NCBI RefSeq assembly: GCF_009827405.1
Contig: NZ_WTYY01000004.1
Coordinates: 124,001-188,000, forward strand
DNA from: Alteraurantiacibacter aestuarii
Lineage (GTDB): Bacteria; Pseudomonadota; Alphaproteobacteria; Sphingomonadales; Sphingomonadaceae
Length of the DNA stretch: 64,000 bases
Reading direction: 5' to 3'
Made by a program: the position numbers and the translations under genes. A model generated the notes under the pieces. It saw only the letters and a program-made list of their open reading frames with translations. It was not told the DNA's origin and searched no databases. Below, one piece after another: positions 18,454 through 25,672 of this stretch. How positions within the stretch are numbered: the stretch's first letter is position 1; each line of letters starts with the position of its first letter.

Positions 18454-19703
18454 ACCGGGGCCGGAACAGCAGACCCGCCTGGCGCGGACAGCCACTGGCA
18501 ATGCTGGGCCTGGTGATGCTGGGCTGGATCGGGATGCGCGCGGCCACGTGGGAAGCGCCATTCCCCGCCCATGTCATGATCGCGCAGCTGATCAACACCA
18601 CCGCAGCGGACGCGCCAAGCGCGCAGGATACGCCTCCCGCCGGCTTCCCGCGGCTGCAATCGCCATTGCGCGCGGGTGAGGGTGGAGAGGCTTTGGACTG
18701 GGCGCCGCCCGCCGTGCCCGATGCACCTGCGGCCAGTGGCTGGAACGATCCCGATCGCGCCGCGCAGCCATGGGACGGCGAACAGCTTTCCGATACATCG
18801 CAGGTCTTGCTCCGGAACACGCCTCAGAATGCGGCCCATAAGGCGCCTCAACGGATTGTGGCGGGGCATACGATGCTGTTGGCAGCGGCCTTCTCGCAAC
18901 TGGAAGTGCCCGAGCATCTGCGCGTGTTCTTCGATCCGGTGCAAGACCGTGTGCCCGGTCGATCCGGCGATACCGGTCTGGCCTCGGTTGCAGCTGCTGC
19001 ACCGCAGGCCGCGCCCTTCGCGGTGCCCTATGCGGGCGCGCAGCAAGACGGGGAGGGCCGCTGGTCCGCCGATGGCTGGTTGATGTGGCGGCAGGACAGC
19101 GCATCGCCGCTGCTTTCGGGCCGTCCGTCCTATGGCCGCAGCCAGGCAGGCGCGGTGGTGCGATATTCCCTGGCACCGGCCAGCCGCAACCGGCCGCAAG
19201 TATACGTGCGCGGATCGGGCGCGCTGGAAGGTGCGCGTGAGCATGAAGCGGCGGCAGGCGTCTCTGCCCGCCCGATTGCCGCTGTCCCGATTCGCCTCGC
19301 GGCTGAAATGCGGCTGGCGCGGCGTGCTGGCGGAACAGATGTGCGGCCCGCTGCCTATGCGGTGACCGAATTGCCGCCGGTAGAGCTGCCCGCCGGGCTG
19401 ACCGGGGAGCTGTATCTGCAGGGCGGCTATGTCGGCGGCGATTTCGCCACCGCCTTTGTCGATGGGCAGGCGCGCGTCGATCGTGCGCTGGCGGGTTCCC
19501 AGGACGTGCAATTGCGCGCAGGCGGCGCGGTCTGGGGCGGCGCGCAGGATGATGCCCGCAGGCTGGATATCGGCCCAAGCGCCTCTGTAACCTTCCGCCT
19601 GGGCGATACGCGCGGGCGTGTGGCGGCTGATTATCGCTTCCGCGTGGCGGGCGATGCGCAGCCGGCTAGTGGCCCTGCGCTCACACTATCCGCCGGATTT
19701 TAG
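18450..19703 (+). CDS. Exported protein coupled to the NfrB-like gene, possible NfrA-type C-terminal domain
   Basis: 417 residues of uncertain function. The N-terminus has a basic start and one hydrophobic segment (PLAMLGLVMLGWIGM), then a Pro/Ala-rich stretch to about 190. The C-terminal half (SQAGAVVRYSLAP, GLTGELYLQGGYVGGDF, LDIGPSASVTFRL) alternates like beta-strands and ends in Phe (TLSAGF), which suggests an outer membrane barrel. This part reminds me of the NfrA C-terminal domain, but the TPR-rich N-terminal region of NfrA is missing. The four-base overlap with the glycosyltransferase gene argues for joint function, perhaps polymer export. Without database support the family call is tentative. 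Confidence 0.6.
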   Translation: MNRGRNSRPAWRGQPLAMLGLVMLGWIGMRAATWEAPFPAHVMIAQLINTTAADAPSAQDTPPAGFPRLQSPLRAGEGGEALDWAPPAVPDAPAASGWNDPDRAAQPWDGEQLSDTSQVLLRNTPQNAAHKAPQRIVAGHTMLLAAAFSQLEVPEHLRVFFDPVQDRVPGRSGDTGLASVAAAAPQAAPFAVPYAGAQQDGEGRWSADGWLMWRQDSASPLLSGRPSYGRSQAGAVVRYSLAPASRNRPQVYVRGSGALEGAREHEAAAGVSARPIAAVPIRLAAEMRLARRAGGTDVRPAAYAVTELPPVELPAGLTGELYLQGGYVGGDFATAFVDGQARVDRALAGSQDVQLRAGGAVWGGAQDDARRLDIGPSASVTFRLGDTRGRVAADYRFRVAGDAQPASGPALTLSAGF

Positions 19704-19757
19704 GCACAACTCACCATTCACCTTCTATCAAATCCGCCTATGGTTTAGGCGCTTGAT

Positions 19758-20669
19758 ATGGATGTGTACCTTCCCATTGCCAATCTTGCCGTCAACGGAC
19801 TGGTTATTGTCCTGCTTGGCGCTGGAACGGGCATTCTTTCGGGAATTTTCGGCGTGGGCGGGGGCTTTCTCACCACTCCGCTGCTGATCTTCTATGGCAT
19901 CCCGCCAACGGTCGCCGCCGCATCCGCCGCGACTCAGGTGACCGGCGCCAGCGTTTCGGGCGTTTTTGCGCAGAGCAGGCGCGGCGGCGTGGATTACCAG
20001 ATGGGCGCGGTGACGGTGGCCGGCGGTCTGATCGGCGCGCTGATCGGCGCGGGCCTGTTCAACCTGCTCAAGGCGCTGGGCCAGATCGATGTGGTCATCT
20101 CCATCCTCTATGTCCTGCTGCTGGGCACGATTGGCGGGATGATGGGGCGTGAGAGCATTCAGGCGCTGTATCGCAAGCCGCAGGAAAAGCGCCGCGCGGC
20201 CAAACGGCGCCACCACCCGCTGATCGCCAGCCTGCCGATGCGCTGGCGCTTCTATCGCTCGGGCCTGTATATTTCTCCGCTCGCCCCGCTGATCCTTGGA
20301 ATCCTGGTGGGCATATTGACCATGCTGATGGGCGTGGGCGGCGGCTTCATCATGGTCCCGGCCATGCTTTACATTCTGGGCATGAGCGCCAATGTCGTGG
20401 TCGGCACCAGCCTGTTCAACATCTTGTTCGTGACCATGATGGTCACCATGACCCACGCGCTGACGACCAAGGCGGTTGATCTGGTGCTGGCCGGATTGCT
20501 GCTGATCGGATCGGTCACCGGCGCGCAGATCGGCACTCGCATCGCTTCCTCCGTAAAGCCGGAATGGCTGCGGCTGATGCTGGCGGCCATCGTCCTGCTG
20601 GTGGCGCTGCGCATGCTGATCGGCCTCGGCTGGGTGCCGGACGAAGTTTATACGGTGGAGCCATTATGA
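19758..20669 (+). CDS. TauE/SafE family membrane transporter
   Basis: Predicted exporter of small (organo)sulfur anions or related acids across the inner membrane. The protein has 303 residues with eight or more helices and the duplicated family motif: GILSGIFGVGGGFLTTP near the N-terminus and GILTMLMGVGGGFIMVP in the second half. A long basic cytoplasmic loop (KPQEKRRAAKRRHH) lies between the halves. It overlaps the next gene, a TIGR02186-type protein, by four bases. That pairing recurs in alphaproteobacteria (from memory), so the two probably work together. The substrate is unknown. Confidence 0.88.
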   Translation: MDVYLPIANLAVNGLVIVLLGAGTGILSGIFGVGGGFLTTPLLIFYGIPPTVAAASAATQVTGASVSGVFAQSRRGGVDYQMGAVTVAGGLIGALIGAGLFNLLKALGQIDVVISILYVLLLGTIGGMMGRESIQALYRKPQEKRRAAKRRHHPLIASLPMRWRFYRSGLYISPLAPLILGILVGILTMLMGVGGGFIMVPAMLYILGMSANVVVGTSLFNILFVTMMVTMTHALTTKAVDLVLAGLLLIGSVTGAQIGTRIASSVKPEWLRLMLAAIVLLVALRMLIGLGWVPDEVYTVEPL

Positions 20670-21451
20670 TCCGCCGCCTGCTGCTGATCCCGCTGCTGGC
20701 GGTGGCCGCGATCACCGCGCTGCCCCAGGCGGCGCTGGCACAGGCCCGCGATCCGATCCTGGTGTCCGAGATATCGCAGCATGAAGTGCTGGTGCGGCAG
20801 GGCTTTACCGGCACCGAACTGCTGCTGTTCGGCGCTATTCTGGACCCCGATGGCAGCCGGGCGCGGGCCGATTATGACATTGTGGTGATCCTGCGCGGCC
20901 CGAACGAGGCGATCCGCCTGCGTGAAAAGCAGCAGTTTGCCGGCATCTGGATCAATGCGGAAAATACCGATTTCCGCTCCGTCCCGTCCTTCTTCGCCCT
21001 CGCCAGTTCCAGTCCGGTGGACCAGATTGTCGATCAGCGCACGGCGGCGATTTATGAATTCGGGCTGGATTACCTGCAATTGTCGCCGACCGGCACGATC
21101 GATCCTGAAGAGCATGCGCGCTTCACCGCCGGGCTGGTGGACCTGCGCAGCCGGATGGAGCTGTTCCAGCAGGATGAAGGCGGCGTGACGATCAGCGAGG
21201 ATGTGCTGTATCAGGCGCGGATTCACCTGCCCTCCAATGTGGTGGTGGGGCGCTATGTGGCGGAAACCTTCGCCGTGCGCGGTGGCCGGGTGATCGCCTC
21301 GGCAACATCCGAAGTGCAGGTGCGCAAGGGCGGTTTTGACCGGGTGGTGGCCGAACAGGCGCAGGTCAATTCGTTCTTCTATGGCCTGCTGGCAGTGGCG
21401 CTTTCGGTGTTCATGGGCTGGGTGGCCGGCAGGCTTTTCGCACTGGTCTGA
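20666..21451 (+). CDS. TIGR02186 family exported/membrane protein
   Basis: A 261-residue protein of unknown function translated from ATG 20666, which overlaps the stop of the TauE-type gene (ATGA). The frame is open further upstream but inside that gene. It has a signal peptide (LLLIPLLAVAAITALPQAALAQ), a beta-rich periplasmic domain beginning ILVSEISQHEVLVRQGFTG and a single C-terminal membrane helix (FFYGLLAVALSVFMGWVAG), so it is anchored with most of its mass outside. This layout matches TIGR02186 proteins encoded beside TauE-type transporters. It may modulate the transporter or bind its substrate; this is inference from the coupling alone. Confidence 0.82.
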   Translation: MIRRLLLIPLLAVAAITALPQAALAQARDPILVSEISQHEVLVRQGFTGTELLLFGAILDPDGSRARADYDIVVILRGPNEAIRLREKQQFAGIWINAENTDFRSVPSFFALASSSPVDQIVDQRTAAIYEFGLDYLQLSPTGTIDPEEHARFTAGLVDLRSRMELFQQDEGGVTISEDVLYQARIHLPSNVVVGRYVAETFAVRGGRVIASATSEVQVRKGGFDRVVAEQAQVNSFFYGLLAVALSVFMGWVAGRLFALV

Positions 21452-21508
21452 AGGTAAAAGACTGGTCCGACGGCGAAAGATTGAGGCAAATCCCGCTGCC
21501 TGTTGCAG

Positions 21509-21538
21509 TTGACGCGATATTAACTCCGAATGCCTAAT
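21509..21538 (+). promoter_or_regulatory. Weak sigma-70-type promoter candidate for the HerA-like gene
   Basis: TTGACG (21509-21514) and CCTAAT (21533-21538), 18 bases apart, about 40 bases before the start at 21576. The -35 is good and the -10 is only a 4/6 match. Confidence 0.3.
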
Positions 21539-21575
21539 CGCTTGGGTTGGCTTTGCAGCTAGGAAAGCGATCAGA

Positions 21576-23285
21576 ATGAACGACATGCCAAGGGATAGTC
21601 TCTCCGCCACCAGCGCGTCTCCCGCACCTGGTGCCTTGGTCGATGACGCGGCGCAGGATGCCGTGAACACCAGCCTGGACAATGCCACCACGCCGCTGGG
21701 CGTGGTGCTGGAAATTGCCGGCGCTGGATCACAGATCGCTTTGGACCTCCAGCGCCTGATCCAGTGTGCCGAAGATGCCGATCCCTCGATCGCGCTGGCC
21801 GGACAGGTGGGCAGCCAGATCAAGATCAAGACCAAGGATGGCTGGCTGCTCGCCAGTGTCCGCAACCAGCGCCAGGATCGGCGCGGGGATGGTAACTCCA
21901 TCATCGCCAATATCGATTTTATGGGTGAGGGGATGGAAGAGCGCCTGACCGGCAAGATCCATTCCTTCCGCCGCGGTGTGACCCGCTATCCCATTCCCGG
22001 CGCGCTGATCTATCCCGCCACCACGGCCGACCTGCGGCAGATCTACGCTTCGGACGGACGCAGTTCGATCCAGATCGGCACCGTCTATCCCACCACCGAT
22101 ATCCGCGCGGGCATTTATGTCGATGCCATGCTGGGCAAGCACTTCGCGCTGCTGGGCTCCACCGGTACCGGTAAATCCACCAGCGCCGCGCTGATCCTGC
22201 ACCGCATCTGCCAGGCTGCGCCGCAGGGCCATATCGTGATGATCGATCCGCACGGAGAATATTCGGCGGCCTTCCGCAACACCGGCACCATCTTCGACGT
22301 ATCGAACTTGCAGATGCCGTACTGGCTGCTCAATTTCGAGGAGCACTGCGAAGTGCTGCTCAAGTCGGGCGGAGACGACCTTCAGGAAGACAAGGACATT
22401 CTGGCCAAGTGCCTGCTGGCCGCGCGGTCGAAAAACCGCCTGGCGCAGGGCATGGGCAAGATCACCGTCGATTCGCCGATTCCCTACATGCTGTCCGACC
22501 TCACCAACATGCTGCAGGACGAGATGGGCAAGCTGGACAAGGCCACCACCACCGCCCCCTATATGCGCATCAAGACGAAGATCGAGGAGCTGAAGGCCGA
22601 TCCGCGCTATCAGTTCATGTTCTCTGGCATGCTGGTGGGTGACACGATGGCCAGCTTCATCTCGCAGATCTTCCGCATGCCCAGCGCGGGCAAGCCGATC
22701 TCCATCATCGACGTTTCCGGCGTGCCTTCGGACATCACCTCCACCGTGGTGGCGGTGCTGTCGCGCATGGTGTTCGACTTCGCCATCTGGGGCCGCAATG
22801 AAAAGACCCGCCCGATCCTGCTCGTGTGCGAGGAGGCGCATCGCTACGTTCCCAATGAACGCAATGCCGATGGCTCCAGCGTGGGCCGCATCCTTTCCCG
22901 CATCGCCAAGGAGGGCCGCAAATACGGCATCTCGCTGGGGCTGATCACGCAGCGCCCGTCCGACCTTGCAGAGGGCGTGCTGTCGCAGTGCGGCACGATC
23001 ATCTCCATGCGTCTCAACAATGACCGCGACCAGGCATTCGTGAAGGCCGCCATGCCCGAAGGCGCGCGCGGTTTCCTCGATTCCATTCCCGCCCTGCGCA
23101 ACCGCGAGTGCATCATCTGCGGCGAGGGTGTTTCCATCCCGATCCGCGTGAGCTTCGACAATCTGGAAGAGAGCAAGCGCCCGGCTTCCGAAGATCCCAG
23201 CTTCGTTGAACTGTGGAACGACGAAGGCGGCGAGGAAGAACAGGTCGAACGCGTGGTCCAGCGCTGGAGAACTCAAGGCAACTGA
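21576..23285 (+). CDS. HerA-like (DUF87) hexameric ATPase
   Basis: Member of the HerA/FtsK-type ATPases that pump or resect DNA. 569 residues: an N-terminal HAS-barrel-like region to about 175, Walker A GSTGTGKST at 194-202, MIDPHGEYS, Walker B-like LLVCEEAHRYVP near 410 and a Gln/Arg motif region GLITQRPSDLAEGVLSQCG. HerA normally partners with the NurA nuclease, but no nuclease gene is adjacent and the neighbours are unrelated transport genes. The N-terminal 40 residues are low-complexity Ser/Ala/Asp. Function in DNA repair or segregation is a family inference. A terminator overlaps its stop codon. Confidence 0.88.
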   Translation: MNDMPRDSLSATSASPAPGALVDDAAQDAVNTSLDNATTPLGVVLEIAGAGSQIALDLQRLIQCAEDADPSIALAGQVGSQIKIKTKDGWLLASVRNQRQDRRGDGNSIIANIDFMGEGMEERLTGKIHSFRRGVTRYPIPGALIYPATTADLRQIYASDGRSSIQIGTVYPTTDIRAGIYVDAMLGKHFALLGSTGTGKSTSAALILHRICQAAPQGHIVMIDPHGEYSAAFRNTGTIFDVSNLQMPYWLLNFEEHCEVLLKSGGDDLQEDKDILAKCLLAARSKNRLAQGMGKITVDSPIPYMLSDLTNMLQDEMGKLDKATTTAPYMRIKTKIEELKADPRYQFMFSGMLVGDTMASFISQIFRMPSAGKPISIIDVSGVPSDITSTVVAVLSRMVFDFAIWGRNEKTRPILLVCEEAHRYVPNERNADGSSVGRILSRIAKEGRKYGISLGLITQRPSDLAEGVLSQCGTIISMRLNNDRDQAFVKAAMPEGARGFLDSIPALRNRECIICGEGVSIPIRVSFDNLEESKRPASEDPSFVELWNDEGGEEEQVERVVQRWRTQGN

Positions 23286-23301
23286 CGTTGCCTTGATTTT
23301 C
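23275..23301 (+). terminator. Terminator with the HerA-like gene's stop codon in its loop
   Basis: AAGGCAAC (23275-23282) and GTTGCCTT (23287-23294) pair perfectly around a TGAC loop that contains the TGA stop, followed by GATTTTC. Terminating ribosomes would cover the hairpin. Confidence 0.65.
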
Positions 23302-23421
23302 TGATTTAGCCTCAGGCGCCGGAAGGGTATTTGGTTTTGCGCACGCCCATCCGGGCGCGCGTCCTCGGTGCTGATCCTTCCGCTACGCTGCAGGGCACCT
23401 GCGGGCGGGCGGTCGCCCTTG

Positions 23422-23442
23422 CGGTCGGCTGGACGCCGACCG
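23422..23442. other. GC-rich hairpin in the HerA-MATE intergenic region
   Basis: CGGTCGGC and GCCGACCG form a perfect 8-bp stem with a five-base loop. There is no T-run on either side. The surrounding 23302-23474 stretch has gene-like base composition but no credible coding frame; it could be a dispersed repeat or a gene remnant. Confidence 0.4.
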
Positions 23443-23474
23443 AGCCATTCCAGGCCACCGATGAAGCGCCTGAT

Positions 23475-24941
23475 TTACATATCGGGTTTGAAACGTCCTG
23501 CCGGATAGCCGTCCGTATGCGCCTGTTCCTCGGCCTCGCGGGCGGTTTCGGCAATTGCGCGATCGCGCCAGGGGGTGTGGAAATAGAAATACCACGCCAT
23601 CGCCAGCGCGCTGAAGGCAGAGACGGGGAAGGACCACCAGATCGCGTCTGAGCCGAGCCATTGATAGGTCAGGAAATAGAAGCCCAACCGCACGGGATAG
23701 AGCGATATGGCGATGATCAGCAGCGGCACCATCACCGCGCCGCCGGCGCGCATGGTGGCGGAATAGACCATCGTCACGCCAAAGAAGATGAAGTTCCACC
23801 CGGCCAGCAGCTGAATGTGCCGGGCCAGCGGAACGGCCGGGCTGTCTCCGCCCAGGAACAGCGCCAGCACCGGGCGATCAAAGGCCAGCAGGGCAAGCGT
23901 GATCAGCCCGGTCATGGCGAAATTGATCAGCACGCCCGCACGGGTCACATGGTCCAGCGCATGCCATTTCCTGGCGCCGATATATTGCGCGGCCATTGCG
24001 CTGACAGCGCCGCCCACGGCCATCGCGGGCATCTGGATATAGGTGAACAACTGCATCGCCGCGCCATAGGCGGCGGTCATCAGCAGACCCTCGCGGTTGA
24101 CCAGCCCCACCACGATGATGCCCGATGCCGACATCACCAGCATCTGCGCGCCCATCGGCAGACCCTTGCTGATGATATATTTCAGCTCCTCACGCGCCGG
24201 GCGCAGATAGCGCAGCTCCGCCTGGCGCAGCCGCAGCGGCAGGTCCTTGGCATAGACATAGAAGACCATGCCGATGAAGGAGAGCGTGCTGGCGATGATG
24301 GTGGCAATTGCCGATCCGGCAATGCCCAGCGCGGGCAGGGGGCCGACACCGGCGATCAGCAGCGGGTTGAACACCGCATCCAGCAGCACTGTCACCAGCA
24401 TGAAGATCAAGGGCGTGCGCGCATCGCCCGTTCCGCGCAGGCCCATGGTCAGGATGATGGAGACCATCATGAAGGGCATGGAGACGAAGATCAGCCGCAG
24501 GTAGATCAGCGCCAGCGGATAGGCTGCGCCCGGCGTGCCCAGCGCGGTCAGCAGGTAAGGCGCGGCGAAATAGCCGAACACCGCGATTGCCGTCATCAGC
24601 AGGCCGCAAAAGCCCACCACCGTGCCGAAGGTGCGCCGCGCCCCGTCAATATCGCGCGCGCCATAGCGCTGGCCGATCTTGACCGTGCCGGCCATGCCGA
24701 AGCCGAATGCGGCGCTGGACACCAGGAACATCAATATGTTGGCATTGGCGGTGGCCGCCAGCGCCTCCTCCCCGATCAGCCGCCCGACCCAGATCGAATT
24801 GATCGTGCCGTTCAGCGACTGGAGGATATTGCTCATCAGCGCAGGCACGCTGAACAGCATCAGCGTGCGCAGGATCGGCCCTTCGGTCAGATTGCCGCGC
24901 ATGGGCGGTTTGCCCGGTTCCTTCGCCGTGGAAGCGTTCAT
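23475..24941 (-). CDS. MATE family efflux transporter
   Basis: Na+- or H+-coupled multidrug or metabolite exporter of the inner membrane with 12 predicted helices. The ATG at 24941 gives 488 residues and overlaps the queE stop by four bases (ATGA), which decides the start; the frame continues to 25025 but inside queE. The N-terminal helix pair carries the MATE pattern (LFSVPALMSNILQSLNGTI then NSIWVGRLIGEEALAA), and a similar half repeats after a cytoplasmic loop at about 230-250. The C-terminus is soluble and acidic/His-containing. It is last in the valS-queE-MATE operon; the substrate is unknown. Confidence 0.93.
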   Translation of the reverse strand: MNASTAKEPGKPPMRGNLTEGPILRTLMLFSVPALMSNILQSLNGTINSIWVGRLIGEEALAATANANILMFLVSSAAFGFGMAGTVKIGQRYGARDIDGARRTFGTVVGFCGLLMTAIAVFGYFAAPYLLTALGTPGAAYPLALIYLRLIFVSMPFMMVSIILTMGLRGTGDARTPLIFMLVTVLLDAVFNPLLIAGVGPLPALGIAGSAIATIIASTLSFIGMVFYVYAKDLPLRLRQAELRYLRPAREELKYIISKGLPMGAQMLVMSASGIIVVGLVNREGLLMTAAYGAAMQLFTYIQMPAMAVGGAVSAMAAQYIGARKWHALDHVTRAGVLINFAMTGLITLALLAFDRPVLALFLGGDSPAVPLARHIQLLAGWNFIFFGVTMVYSATMRAGGAVMVPLLIIAISLYPVRLGFYFLTYQWLGSDAIWWSFPVSAFSALAMAWYFYFHTPWRDRAIAETAREAEEQAHTDGYPAGRFKPDM

Positions 24942-25672
24942 GTGCCTCTTGAGTCCCCGAACAGGTGGATATGCAGGCGGTCGCTTAGCCTGAAACCGTG
25001 GGTCAGGCATAGAGGCACCAGCCACTGCATCCGCGACGAAATTGTCGCGCTGTCTATACCTTCGGGCATCAGGAAGATGCGCGCGGCGGGAATGGCATGG
25101 GCGCGCTGGATGGTGAGCACTTCCTCCACGTCTTCCGGCCGGGCGATCACGAACTTGAAAAAGGCGCGTTCATCGGTGGTCCAGCGGTCCAGCATGGCCG
25201 GGATCAGCGCCAGATCGGCGGGATTGCCCGAATGGGCAAGCTTGGGGCTGACGTTGTACTGGTCCACCCTTATATCGAGCCGGGCCACGGGATCGACCGT
25301 GCCATTGGTCTCTATCTCCACCCGTATATCTGGCAAAAGTTCGAGCATTTCAGCCAGTTTTGCCGATTGCAGCAAAGGCTCCCCGCCGGTGATGACGAGG
25401 CGCTTCTGGCCCAGTTTTTCGATCCGCGCGGCCACCTCCGCAGCTTCGAGCGTGATCTGGTTGGCCTTGCGCGCGAAAGTCTCGCCGCTGCGGTGCGGGC
25501 GGTTGTCGCCTTCGAAGTGCCAGGTGTAGGCGGTGTCGCACCACACGCAGGCAAGGTTGCAGCGGCTCAGCCGCAGGAACGCCACCGGCATGCCCGCACT
25601 TGCCCCCTCGCCCTGGACGGAGGCGAAGATTTCCGGCTCCCCTTCCTCCACGGTGGCGAGGGTGAGCGCCAT
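24938..25672 (-). CDS. queE: 7-carboxy-7-deazaguanine synthase QueE
   Basis: Radical SAM enzyme making 7-carboxy-7-deazaguanine from carboxytetrahydropterin in the queuosine (preQ0) pathway. The protein has 244 residues. The CX3CX2C cluster ligands are Cys38, Cys42 and Cys45 (CNLACVWCDT), and VITGGEPLL follows near 93. Other family motifs are SVQGEGASAGMP at the substrate/SAM end and VEIETNG in the middle. The ATG overlaps the valS stop by one base and its stop overlaps the MATE gene, so the three are one operon. Other queuosine genes (queC, queD, queF) are not in this window. Confidence 0.95.
   Translation of the reverse strand: MALTLATVEEGEPEIFASVQGEGASAGMPVAFLRLSRCNLACVWCDTAYTWHFEGDNRPHRSGETFARKANQITLEAAEVAARIEKLGQKRLVITGGEPLLQSAKLAEMLELLPDIRVEIETNGTVDPVARLDIRVDQYNVSPKLAHSGNPADLALIPAMLDRWTTDERAFFKFVIARPEDVEEVLTIQRAHAIPAARIFLMPEGIDSATISSRMQWLVPLCLTHGFRLSDRLHIHLFGDSRGT

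Noticed and set aside
21576-23285. HerA-like gene as part of a defence island or prophage
   Set aside because: No nuclease, Sir2, restriction or phage genes are adjacent.
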